Assembly (NCBI GenBank): GCA_947627185.1
Contig: CANQVF010000017.1
Coordinates: 1 to 40,064 of the forward strand
Length of the DNA: 40,064 nucleotides
Direction: 5' to 3'
Source: an uncultured Clostridia bacterium
Lineage (GTDB): Bacteria > Bacillota > Clostridia > TANB77 > CAG-508
The translations under genes were made by a program, and so were the position numbers. Positions 25,835 to 33,567 of the stretch are shown piece after piece (positions within the stretch are counted from its first letter, which is position 1; every line of letters begins with the position of its first letter). The notes beneath the pieces were generated by a model. That model had not been told where the DNA came from, searched no databases, and saw only the letters and a program-made list of their open reading frames with translations.

Positions 25835-25864
25835 TTGCATAATCTAAAAAAAATTATTCATACT
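25835..25864 (+). promoter_or_regulatory. Candidate promoter giving a leaderless mRNA
   Basis: TTGCAT (25835-25840), 18-bp spacer, CATACT (25859-25864). The predicted start coincides with ATG 25872, which has no ribosome site upstream. A TATAAT at 25864-25869 is too near the ATG to act as its -10. Confidence 0.35.
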
Positions 25865-25871
25865 ATAATTT

Positions 25872-26603
25872 ATGAAAACAAAATTTATTTGGAAAATTTT
25901 AATTTATTTTATAATTTATAGTATTATAGGTTTTTTTATAGAAACAGTTTATGCTATTTTTACAAAAGGAATGTTAGAAAGTAGACAAAGTTTTTTGTAT
26001 GGACCTTTTTGTATAGTTTATGGAATAGCTGCTATATGTTTAATATTTAGTTTATCAAAATATAAAAATAAAAATATTAAGCTTTTTTTATATGGAATGA
26101 TAATAGGAGGAGCAATAGAATACTTTTCAAGCTATATATCAGAGATTATTTTGCATGTTAAATGGTGGGACTATTCTAATGATTTTTTTAATATAAATGG
26201 GAGAACATGTCTATATTATATTTTAATGTGGGGATTTTTAAGTTTATTATTGATAAACTATGTTAATCCTTTTTTAGATAAAATAATAAATAAAATTATA
26301 GAAAAATTTCCTATTAAAATACTAAAAACATGTACAATAGCTATAATACTTTTTATGTTTTTTGATGGGCTAATTAGTTGTTTTGCATTAGATAGTTTTT
26401 TAATAAGAGTTGCAAATGAATATAATATAAATATTAAAGGAATAGATTATAAAGAAAATGCTTTAGGAAAAGTATTTTCAAATGAAAAAATGATGATGAC
26501 ATACCCTAATATAATTGTTGTGAATGAAAAAGATGAGCCTATATATTTAGAAAGTGTTTTAACTGATGTTAAAAATTATTATTATAAATTTGGTGTAAAA
26601 TAA
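25872..26603 (+). CDS. CmpB-like putative ABC-transporter type IV membrane protein
   Basis: 243 residues with about five hydrophobic segments. The family pattern is clear: 'FIIYSIIGFFIETVYAIF' at the N-terminus, 'RQSFLYGPFCIVYGIAAI', 'GMIIGGAIEYFSSYISE' and 'KWWDYSNDFFNINGRTCLYY'. This is the PF06541 group of small Firmicute membrane proteins, named for a possible transporter role that is not established. No Shine-Dalgarno sequence precedes ATG 25872, and a promoter may place the mRNA start at the start codon itself. The gene ends in its own terminator, so it looks monocistronic. Confidence 0.8.
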   Translation: MKTKFIWKILIYFIIYSIIGFFIETVYAIFTKGMLESRQSFLYGPFCIVYGIAAICLIFSLSKYKNKNIKLFLYGMIIGGAIEYFSSYISEIILHVKWWDYSNDFFNINGRTCLYYILMWGFLSLLLINYVNPFLDKIINKIIEKFPIKILKTCTIAIILFMFFDGLISCFALDSFLIRVANEYNINIKGIDYKENALGKVFSNEKMMMTYPNIIVVNEKDEPIYLESVLTDVKNYYYKFGVK

Positions 26604-26643
26604 GTAAAAAGGAATTTGCGATTTAGCAAATTCTTTTTTACTT
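26602..26643 (+). terminator. Rho-independent terminator overlapping the CmpB-like stop codon
   Basis: AAGTAAAAAGGAATTTGC (26602-26619) pairs with GCAAATTCTTTTTTACTT (26626-26643), 6-nt loop; the strongest part is GAATTTGC/GCAAATTC, followed by six T. The arm begins inside the TAA stop codon. Confidence 0.8.
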
Positions 26644-26670
26644 GTAGTATATATATATATTTAAAATGAT

Positions 26671-26744
26671 ATAGATTTAAAATTGATATGTCACAAGTAA
26701 ATAGAAAATAAAATGTTGAAAAAATAAGTATATAGTGATAATAT
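26671..26744 (+). promoter_or_regulatory. Conserved promoter module, copy 1 (upstream of flippase)
   Basis: A 51-bp block (26671-26721) carrying GATATGTCACA and an A+T-rich stretch ends in TTGAAA (26716-26721). After 17 bp comes TAATAT (26739-26744). The block matches 39992-40042 at 45 of 51 positions by hand alignment, with the same position relative to TTGAAA. It probably drives the flippase-nadD-nadE unit from an 80-nt leader. Confidence 0.65.
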
Positions 26745-26829
26745 TGTATAGAAATTAATAAAATAAATAAGAAAATTTTTATAAAAATATATTAAAAAAT
26801 ATTTTTACAATTGAGGAGTAATTTAATTT

Positions 26830-28347
26830 ATGTCTAAAAAAAGTATTGCAAAAAATTACATATATAATATGGTGTATCAAGTTTTAATACTTATATTACC
26901 TTTAATAACAACACCATATTTATCAAGGGTTTTGGGTGCAGAAGGAATAGGTATATACAGTTATACTTATGCTATTGTTACATATTTTATTTTATTTGGA
27001 TCTTTAGGTGTTGCTCTATATGGTCAAAGAGAAATAGCTTATGCACAAGATAATCCTGAAAAAAGAAAGAAAGTATTTATTGAAATTGTTTTATTTAGAG
27101 TTATAACAATTGTAATTGCAACATTTTTTTACTTTTTTCTTTTTGTAAGAGGAAAAGAATATCAATTATATTATCAAATTTTAATACTTGAACTTGTAGC
27201 TGCAATTTTTGATATTAGTTGGTTTTTTCAAGGATTAGAAGAATTTAAAAAAACTGTTACAAGAAATGTATTAGTAAGAATTTGTAGTGTTAGTTTAGTT
27301 TTTTTATTAGTTAAAACTAAAGAAGATTTAGCAAAATTTACATTAATATATTCATTAGCAGATTTAATAGGTAATATGTCATTATGGCTTTATTTACCTA
27401 AGTATTTAAGTGGTGTAAAAATAAAAAATATAAATATAAAACAACATTTACCACATATTGTTTTACTTTTTATTCCTCAAATTGCAAATCAAATTTATAA
27501 AATATTAGATACAACTATGATTGGTTGGTTAATTGAGAATAAATCTGAAACTGGATATTATGAACAAGGACAAAAAGTTATAAGACTTCTTCTTACAATA
27601 GTAAATTCATTAGGTATTGTTATGATTCCAAGAATGGCAAATGCATTCGCTAACAATGATAAAAAACAAATAAAATCTTATATGAAAATGTCTTTTAAAT
27701 TTACATTCTTTTTATCTTTTCCAATTATGTTTGGAATAATAAGTATTTCTAAGGCTTTTGTACCAATATTTTTTGGACCAGGATATGACAAAGTAAATTA
27801 TATAATTTATATTTCATGTCCAATGATATTATTAATGGGAATTGAAAATGTAATTGGCACACAATATTTGCTACCAACAAAAAGACAAAAAGAATATACA
27901 AAATCAGTTACAATAGGGGTAATAGTAAACTTTATATTGAATTATATACTAATTTCATTATATCAGGCTATTGGTGCTGCTATTGCAACAGTACTTTCAC
28001 AAATTGTTGTAGATGCTTTTCAATATAGCAATATAAGAGAAGAAATAAAATTAAAAGAATTAACAAAATCTGCTTCAAAATATTTCATTTCTTCAATTAT
28101 AATGTTTGCAGTTTGCTTTATAGTAAAATTTTTAATAAGTTTAGAAGGCATTCAAAATATTATTTATAATTTAAGTATAAATATTAAAATGAATAAAGAA
28201 TATTTATTTAATATAATTTTAATTGTTTCTCAAATATTCGTAGGTGTTATAACATATATTTCAGCTTTAATTATTTTGAAAGATGATTATGTATTTACTT
28301 TTTTGGAAAAAATAAAAAATAAATTTTTAAGAAAAAAAGAGGCTTAA
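26830..28347 (+). CDS. Oligosaccharide flippase, Wzx/MOP superfamily
   Basis: 505 residues with about 12-14 membrane segments. The N-terminus 'QVLILILPLITTPYLSRVLG' followed by 'AEGIGIYSYTYAIVTYFILF' is typical of Wzx/RfbX-type flippases, as is 'GYYEQGQKVIRLLLTIVNSL' near residue 240. These proteins move lipid-linked oligosaccharides across the membrane for capsule, teichoic or O-antigen-like polymers. There is no glycosyltransferase cluster around it; instead the neighbours downstream are nadD (1 nt after the stop) and nadE. Start ATG behind TTGAGGAG (26811-26818). It is controlled by the conserved promoter module at 26671-26744. Confidence 0.9.
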   Translation: MSKKSIAKNYIYNMVYQVLILILPLITTPYLSRVLGAEGIGIYSYTYAIVTYFILFGSLGVALYGQREIAYAQDNPEKRKKVFIEIVLFRVITIVIATFFYFFLFVRGKEYQLYYQILILELVAAIFDISWFFQGLEEFKKTVTRNVLVRICSVSLVFLLVKTKEDLAKFTLIYSLADLIGNMSLWLYLPKYLSGVKIKNINIKQHLPHIVLLFIPQIANQIYKILDTTMIGWLIENKSETGYYEQGQKVIRLLLTIVNSLGIVMIPRMANAFANNDKKQIKSYMKMSFKFTFFLSFPIMFGIISISKAFVPIFFGPGYDKVNYIIYISCPMILLMGIENVIGTQYLLPTKRQKEYTKSVTIGVIVNFILNYILISLYQAIGAAIATVLSQIVVDAFQYSNIREEIKLKELTKSASKYFISSIIMFAVCFIVKFLISLEGIQNIIYNLSINIKMNKEYLFNIILIVSQIFVGVITYISALIILKDDYVFTFLEKIKNKFLRKKEA

Positions 28348-28348
28348 A

Positions 28349-28969
28349 ATGGAAAGTAAAAAAGTTTTAGCAGTTTTTGGTGGTTCTTTTAATCCACCAC
28401 TTAATTCTCACTTTTCAATTGCAGAGCAAATAATTAACGAATATGATAATATTGAAAAAGTAATATTTGTACCAGTTAATTCAAAATATGGAAAAGAAGG
28501 ATTGCTTTCAAATGATCACAGATATAATATGCTTAAACTTGTTTGTGATAAAAATGAGAATTTTATTTTATCAAGTATTGAATTAAATCAAAATAGACAA
28601 TTATATACTTTAGAAACTTTAGAAATTATTCAGAAACAATATTCAGATAATATTATTTACTTTATTTTAGGAACTGATAATTTAAAAGAATTATCTACAT
28701 GGAATAATCCTGAAAAATTAGTTTCTAAATTTAAAATTCTTGTTTTAGAACGAGATAAAGATAATATGGAAAAAATAATAGAAGAAGATGATTTTTTAAA
28801 AAAACACAAAAACTCTTTTATTAAAGTTAACGAAAATATTAGAAGCAATATTAGTTCAAGTTTTGTAAGAAATAAAATAAAAACCGGAAAATCAATTAGG
28901 TATTTAGTACCAGATGAAATATATTTTTACATAAAAGAAAATAATTTATTTAGTTCTAAAGAACTTTGA
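28349..28969 (+). CDS. nadD: Nicotinate-nucleotide adenylyltransferase
   Basis: 206 residues. NadD joins nicotinate mononucleotide and ATP to give deamido-NAD. The nucleotidyltransferase signature is 'FGGSFNPPLNSHFSIAEQI' (residues 10-28; the common form is GSFDPxHxGH, so the GSFNPP...SH variant is a subfamily feature). Further motifs: 'FVPVNSKYGKEGLLS', 'YFILGTDNLKELSTWNNPEK' and the C-terminal 'SSSFVRNKIKTGKSIRYLVP' that binds ATP phosphates. It lies between the flippase and nadE, with pncB convergent just beyond, so three consecutive Preiss-Handler steps are clustered. Length is typical (190-215). Confidence 0.9.
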   Translation: MESKKVLAVFGGSFNPPLNSHFSIAEQIINEYDNIEKVIFVPVNSKYGKEGLLSNDHRYNMLKLVCDKNENFILSSIELNQNRQLYTLETLEIIQKQYSDNIIYFILGTDNLKELSTWNNPEKLVSKFKILVLERDKDNMEKIIEEDDFLKKHKNSFIKVNENIRSNISSSFVRNKIKTGKSIRYLVPDEIYFYIKENNLFSSKEL

Positions 28970-28983
28970 AAGGAAGATGATTT

Positions 28984-29752
28984 ATGCTAGAAAAAGAAAA
29001 AATTGTTAAAGAGGCTGAAAATGCTATTATTTGGATTAGAGATTATGTAGAAAAATGTGGTGCAAAAGGTGTTGTTATTGGAAATAGTGGAGGAAAAGAT
29101 TCAGCAACTGTTATAGCAATGTCTGTTAAGGCTTTAGGAAAAGAAAAAGTATTAACAGTTGCAATGCCATGTAATTCTATAACAGCAGATTTAGAAGATG
29201 CAAAACTTGTAGCTCAAACTTTTGAAGTTCCTTTTTTACAAGTAGATTTAAGCAAAACTTATTTAGAATTAGAAAATTCTATTAATTCATCTTTAGAGTT
29301 GTTAAATAAAAACTTAAATAATGAAGCCAAAATTAATATGAAACCTAGATTAAGAATGACTACTCTATATGGAATTGCACAAACTTTAGGGTATTTAGTA
29401 ATTCGGAACAGGAAACTTATGTGAAGCTATGGTAGGTTATACAACAAAATGGGGAGATAGTGCTTATGATTTTAATCCAATATCTAATTTTACTGTTTCA
29501 GAAGTTTTATTAATAGGAGAATATTTAGGTGTTCCAGATAAAATAATAAAAAAGGCTCCAAATGATGGATTAGGTGGACAAACAGATGAAGAGAAGATGG
29601 GAGTTACTTATAAACAAATAGAAGAATATATTGAAACTGGAAAAACTAACTCAGAAGCAATGCCTGTAATTGAAAGATTAAATAAATCTTCAATGCATAA
29701 AAGAAAAAGTATACCAACTTACACATTTGAAAGAACAAATTATTTGAAATAA
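28984..29752 (+). CDS. nadE: NAD synthetase NadE, needs +1 recoding in the middle
   Basis: The final step of NAD synthesis: amidation of deamido-NAD with ATP and ammonia. Full product 255 residues, the size of the ammonia-dependent (no glutaminase) form. The first frame holds 'VVIGNSGGKDSATVIAMS' (PP-loop SGGKDS at 35-40) and 'RLRMTTLYGIAQTLGYLV'. Codon 141 is CGG (29404-29406) and the zero frame ends at TGA 29422. Skipping the C gives 'IGTGNLCEAMVGYTTKWGDS', an essential conserved part, then 'KAPNDGLGGQTDEEKMG' and the C-terminus. Without recoding the enzyme lacks the second half of its active site; ATG 29429 has no ribosome site, so separate translation is unlikely. Start ATG behind AAAGGAAG (28970-28977). 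Confidence 0.93.
29404..29407 (+). other. +1 recoding site CGGA in nadE
   Basis: Zero-frame ATT CGG AAC AGG AAA CTT ATG TGA encodes a 146-residue fragment. Reading ATT, GGA, ACA, GGA, AAC restores 'IGTGN'. This site lies inside the active-site region. Confidence 0.92.
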
Positions 29753-29802
29753 ATTTATAATAAAAAAAAATTATTAATTAAATTTATATATAATTATATT
29801 CA

Positions 29803-29995
29803 AAAAATAGCTATAATATTTTAATAAACGAAAGGCAGTGAATCGAAATTAACTGAGGTAGAATTGGTTAATACATTTTTTGGAAAGAGTTCATCTTCTG
29901 ATGGAAGGGTGCCAAAAAATGCTATTTACCAATTCTACGATAGTTATATTGAGCGAACAACTGCAGTGAATTAAAATAATATAGCTATTTTATAA
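29803..29995. repeat. Long hairpin intergenic element, copy B (inverted relative to copy A)
   Basis: Inner arms: 29858-29883 (starts GTAGAATTGGTTAATAC) and 29912-29938 (ends TATTTACCAATTCTAC). Outer arms: AAAATAGCTATAATATTTT from about 29805 pairs with AAAATAATATAGCTATTTT ending about 29992. The core matches copy A in reverse; the outer arms are unrelated to copy A's but are again self-complementary. A 9-bp direct repeat GCAGTGAAT sits at 29835-29843 and 29963-29971. The element lies between the convergent nadE and pncB genes and could terminate both. Confidence 0.8.
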
Positions 29996-30016
29996 TATAT
30001 TTTTTATATTTTATAT

Positions 30017-31441
30017 TTATTTTCTGAGCATTTCTTGTTTTAAATCATAAAGCTTTTCAGATAAATCTACAAAGTATTTAGGTGGATTATCAATACGTTT
30101 AATTTCTTCCCAGAAAGAGTCTAAATCATTTTTTGAATATTCTGCAATACTTTTTACATCTGGAGAATTATAAACTAATTTTCCATTTTCAAATATTTTT
30201 TCTTGAAGATTTTTTATATAATAATTTGTAATTTTTTTCTTTTTCCAAGTAGATATTGGATCAAATAATGTATATTCATCTTCTGATATTTTTTCATCGC
30301 TTAAAGCTATAAGATCTGCTATGGCTTTATTTGTATCCTTAGAATATAATCTATAAAGTTTTTTAAAGCTAGGGTTTGTAATTTTAGAAACATTTTCACT
30401 AATTTTAATTTTAGGAATAATAGTACCATTTTTTTCTAATGCAACAAGTTTATAAACACCACCAAATACAGGATTGCTTTTTGAGGTAATAAGATTTTCT
30501 CCAACACCAAATAAATCCACTTTAGCATCTTGTTCAAATAGTGAGGTTATAAGTTTTTCATCTAATGAATTAGTAACACAAATTTTGCAATCTGGGTAAC
30601 CAGCATTATCTAATCTTTTTCTAACTTCTTTTGACAAGTAAGCCAAATCACCACTATCTAATCTAACAGCAATAGGTCTAATATTTTGAGGCTTTAAAAT
30701 TTCATCAAATACTCTAATTGCATTAGGTAATCCACTTTCAAGGGTATTATAAGTATCTATTAAAAAAGTACAATTTTTAGGATATATTTCAGCATAAGCT
30801 TTAAAAGCTTCATATTCAGATTCAAAGCTTTGTATCCAACTATGTGCCATAGTACCACTTGCAGAAACATTAAATTCTTTAGCTGAAAGAGTACATGATG
30901 TACCAACGGCACCACCAATAATAGCAGCTCTTGCACCGTAAATAGCTGCATCAGCTCCATGTGCACGTCTAGCACCAAATTCCATAACAGGACATTTTTT
31001 TGCTTGATTTACAATTCTTCTTGTTTTTGTAGCAATTAAACTTTGATGATTTATAATTAAAAGCAAAATTGTTTCTAGAATTTGTGCTTCTATAATAGGT
31101 GCTCTAACAGTAATTAAAGGCTCATTTGGAAATACTACTGTACCTTCTGGAACAGACCAAATATCACCAGTAAATTTAAAATTTCTTAAATAATTTAAAA
31201 AATCATTAGAAAATATATTTTGATTTTTAAGATATAAAATGTCATCTTCTGAGAAATGCATATTTTTAATAAATTCTATGATTTGTTCTAATCCTGCAAA
31301 AATAGCAAACCCACCATTATCAGGAATGTTTCTAAAAAATACATCAAAATAAGCAATATCATTCATATTTTTAATAAAATATCCATTTGCCATAGTAAAT
31401 TCGTAAAAATCTGCTATTAATTCTAAATTTCTATTATTCAT
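30017..31441 (-). CDS. pncB: Nicotinate phosphoribosyltransferase
   Basis: 474 residues. PncB makes nicotinate mononucleotide from nicotinate and phosphoribosyl pyrophosphate, the entry step of the Preiss-Handler pathway. Recognisable sequence: 'LIADFYEFTMANGYF' at the N-terminus, 'FAIFAGLEQIIEFIKN', 'MEFGARRAHGADAAIYGARA' (about residues 152-171), 'GTMAHSWIQSFESEYEAF', 'LIDTYNTLESGLPNAI', 'AVRLDSGDLAYLSKEVRK' and 'DLFGVGENLITSKSNPVFGG'. Start ATG at 31441 behind AAAAGGAGA. It is convergent with nadE, and the product feeds NadD and NadE next door. Confidence 0.95.
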   Translation of the reverse strand: MNNRNLELIADFYEFTMANGYFIKNMNDIAYFDVFFRNIPDNGGFAIFAGLEQIIEFIKNMHFSEDDILYLKNQNIFSNDFLNYLRNFKFTGDIWSVPEGTVVFPNEPLITVRAPIIEAQILETILLLIINHQSLIATKTRRIVNQAKKCPVMEFGARRAHGADAAIYGARAAIIGGAVGTSCTLSAKEFNVSASGTMAHSWIQSFESEYEAFKAYAEIYPKNCTFLIDTYNTLESGLPNAIRVFDEILKPQNIRPIAVRLDSGDLAYLSKEVRKRLDNAGYPDCKICVTNSLDEKLITSLFEQDAKVDLFGVGENLITSKSNPVFGGVYKLVALEKNGTIIPKIKISENVSKITNPSFKKLYRLYSKDTNKAIADLIALSDEKISEDEYTLFDPISTWKKKKITNYYIKNLQEKIFENGKLVYNSPDVKSIAEYSKNDLDSFWEEIKRIDNPPKYFVDLSEKLYDLKQEMLRK

Positions 31442-31542
31442 AAAAATCTCCTTTTAATAATATTTTCATCTATTATAAATTATTATATAAAATAATAAAA
31501 GTATAATTCTTAAAAAATATTAAAATTTAATAAAATTTTAAT

Positions 31543-31570
31543 TGTTTTTTATATATGAAAAAAGTATAAT
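31543..31570 (+). promoter_or_regulatory. Promoter for the HdeD-like gene
   Basis: TTGTTT (31543-31548), 16-bp spacer, TATAAT (31565-31570). It lies in the divergent gap between pncB and the HdeD-like gene, about 50 nt before the start codon. Confidence 0.5.
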
Positions 31571-31619
31571 ATATATGAAATATTTTCTATACTAAAAAGA
31601 AAGAAGGAGGTATAAAAAT

Positions 31620-32168
31620 ATGGAATATATTAGTAAAATTTTTAAAAAGACAGGTGTTTATTCATTAGTATCTTCAATAATTTTTGCAATATTAGGATTA
31701 ATATTAATAATTAATCCAGAAGGTACTGTTAAAGTAATATCTTTAATACTAGGTTTTATGTTTATTCTTATAGGAATATATAAAACGATAAATTATTTTG
31801 TTAATAGAGGTGGTTATGATTTATATAATTATGACTTAGCTTTTGGAATAATAGCAATTGTATTAGGAATTATTACCATAATTTATATTAAAGAAATAAG
31901 TGCTTTACTTAGAATATTAATTGGTTTATGGATAATATATAGTTCAGTTATAAGATTTAGTTTATCATTAAAATTAAAAGTATTAGGAACTGATGCATGG
32001 AAATATAGTTTGATTTTATCAATAATAATGCTAATTTGTGGACTTTATGTATTATTTAGCTCAAATATAATAGTAGTAGTTATAGGTATAGTTATTCTAG
32101 TATATGCAATTTTAGATATAATAGAAAGTTTAATCTTTATTTCTAATATTAAAGATTTAGAAAAATAA
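31620..32168 (+). CDS. HdeD/DUF308-like membrane protein
   Basis: 182 residues forming about six membrane helices in three similar pairs: 'SIIFAILGLILIINPEGTVK' followed by 'LILGFMFILIGIYKTINYF', 'LAFGIIAIVLGIITIIYIKE', and 'SLILSIIMLICGLYVLFSS' followed by 'VVVIGIVILVYAILDIIES'. This internal repeat with Pro/Gly at helix ends is typical of the DUF308 (HdeD) family. HdeD takes part in acid resistance in Escherichia coli; the role in Firmicutes is not known. Start ATG behind AAGGAGG (31604-31610). It is followed 74 nt later by the glycosidase gene with its own promoter. Confidence 0.8.
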   Translation: MEYISKIFKKTGVYSLVSSIIFAILGLILIINPEGTVKVISLILGFMFILIGIYKTINYFVNRGGYDLYNYDLAFGIIAIVLGIITIIYIKEISALLRILIGLWIIYSSVIRFSLSLKLKVLGTDAWKYSLILSIIMLICGLYVLFSSNIIVVVIGIVILVYAILDIIESLIFISNIKDLEK

Positions 32169-32178
32169 TCTTTTTCAG

Positions 32179-32207
32179 TGGACAAATTTTAAAATATAAT
32201 ATAAAAT
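32179..32207 (+). promoter_or_regulatory. Promoter for the phosphodiester glycosidase-family gene
   Basis: TGGACA (32179-32184), 17-bp spacer, TAAAAT (32202-32207), 35 nt upstream of the start codon. Confidence 0.5.
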
Positions 32208-32242
32208 ATACATGTTAATTTTACAAGGAAGGATTATCATAA

Positions 32243-33433
32243 ATGGAAAATAGTACAATAGATAAAGAAAAAACAGAAGTAAAAAGCGCTTCTTCTACAA
32301 GACGTAGAAGAACAAGAATTGAAGAAGATACCAGAAAAGAGAGAAGAAAAACTGAAAAAAAATCAAGTGGAAAAATAGTTACAAAAATTTTTACAGTATT
32401 GTTTTCATTAGGAACATTAGGAATAATTATAGTTACATTCTTATTATATGGACCATATAGTGGTTTTAGAGAATGGCTTGTAACAACTGCAATGACAACA
32501 ATGACTCATCAGTATTTTGCAACATGGTTTTATGATGATGATACAATAAAATATATACTAGATAAAAATAAAGTTGTTGAGATTAATGAAACAACTGATG
32601 CAAATGCAATAAATATGGCAGGATTAAAACACACTACTCAATATGAAAATGATTTTGAAAGAGCTATTTTAGAAAGAGATGAAAAAAACAATGATTACAA
32701 AATCATTGAAATAAATGAAAAAAAATTTGATGGTTATTTAGTAGCTGTATATGATCCTTCTAGAGTACATACTGTAGTTACAGAAAAACTTGGAACATCT
32801 GGACAATATTTAACAACAATGTCTAAAAATAATAATGCTTTAATTGCTATAAATGGTGGAGGATTTAATGATCCAAACTATAATAGTACAGGTGGACAAC
32901 CACTAGGTATAACAGTATCTATGGGAGAATATAAAACTACTGCTTCATATGGTGGAGCTGGCGGTATTATAGGATTTACAAAAGATGATAAATTAGTATT
33001 AGGAAAAATGACACTAAAACAAGCACAAGAACAAGGAATTAGAGATGCTGTTACATTTGGACCATTTTTAATAGTAAATGGAAAAGCCTCTTCTGTATTA
33101 GGAAATGGTGGATGGGGTACAGCTCCAAGAACGGCTATTGCTCAAAGAAAAGATGGAATAGTTTTATTCTTAATATTAAATGGAAGAACAGCTTCAAAAC
33201 CTGGTGCTGATATGGATGATTTAATAGATATTCTTGAAGATTATGGTGCTTATAATGCTGCTAATCTTGATGGTGGAACTTCTAGTGTTTTAGTAGTTAA
33301 TGATGTAATTGTTAATGACCCAATAGATAGTACAGGAGCTCACAAAACAAGGCCTATTGCCACAGGTTTTATAGTTTCAAAAGATGGTAGTGATGATAGT
33401 GACCATGAATTAGTAGAAGAAAAATTAAAATAA
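32243..33433 (+). CDS. Phosphodiester glycosidase-family (NAGPA domain) exported protein
   Basis: 396 residues. A basic cytoplasmic start ('SSTRRRRTRIEEDTRKERRK') precedes one membrane helix at about residues 48-70. The extracytoplasmic domain contains the NAGPA pattern: 'ALIAINGGGFNDPNY', 'GGAGGIIGFTKDDKLVLGK', 'AVTFGPFLIVNGK', 'GTAPRTAIAQRKDGIVLFLI' and 'YGAYNAANLDGGTSSVLVVN'. PF09992 domains resemble mammalian N-acetylglucosamine-1-phosphodiester alpha-N-acetylglucosaminidase, and several bacterial members act on wall or exopolysaccharide glycans. The substrate is unknown. The surroundings (VanW, HdeD-like) support an envelope role. Start ATG behind AAGGAAGGA (32226-32234). Confidence 0.88.
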   Translation: MENSTIDKEKTEVKSASSTRRRRTRIEEDTRKERRKTEKKSSGKIVTKIFTVLFSLGTLGIIIVTFLLYGPYSGFREWLVTTAMTTMTHQYFATWFYDDDTIKYILDKNKVVEINETTDANAINMAGLKHTTQYENDFERAILERDEKNNDYKIIEINEKKFDGYLVAVYDPSRVHTVVTEKLGTSGQYLTTMSKNNNALIAINGGGFNDPNYNSTGGQPLGITVSMGEYKTTASYGGAGGIIGFTKDDKLVLGKMTLKQAQEQGIRDAVTFGPFLIVNGKASSVLGNGGWGTAPRTAIAQRKDGIVLFLILNGRTASKPGADMDDLIDILEDYGAYNAANLDGGTSSVLVVNDVIVNDPIDSTGAHKTRPIATGFIVSKDGSDDSDHELVEEKLK

Positions 33434-33445
33434 ATAAATTATTTG

Positions 33446-33480
33446 AAGCAATAAGTTTATTTTTACTTATTGCTTTTTTT
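33446..33480 (+). terminator. Rho-independent terminator after the glycosidase-family gene
   Basis: AAGCAATAAGT (33446-33456) pairs with ACTTATTGCTT (33465-33475), 8-nt loop, followed by T to 33480. Confidence 0.88.
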
Positions 33481-33510
33481 ATATGCAAATGCTAAAACTT
33501 AAAATATGTA

Positions 33511-33539
33511 TTGATTTATAGTTTTTTTTAAAATATAAT
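33511..33539 (+). promoter_or_regulatory. Promoter for the VanW-trmB pair
   Basis: TTGATT (33511-33516), 17-bp spacer, TATAAT (33534-33539), 28 nt upstream of the VanW start codon. Confidence 0.6.
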
Positions 33540-33567
33540 AATAAAAAATATTAATTAGAGGATTGAT

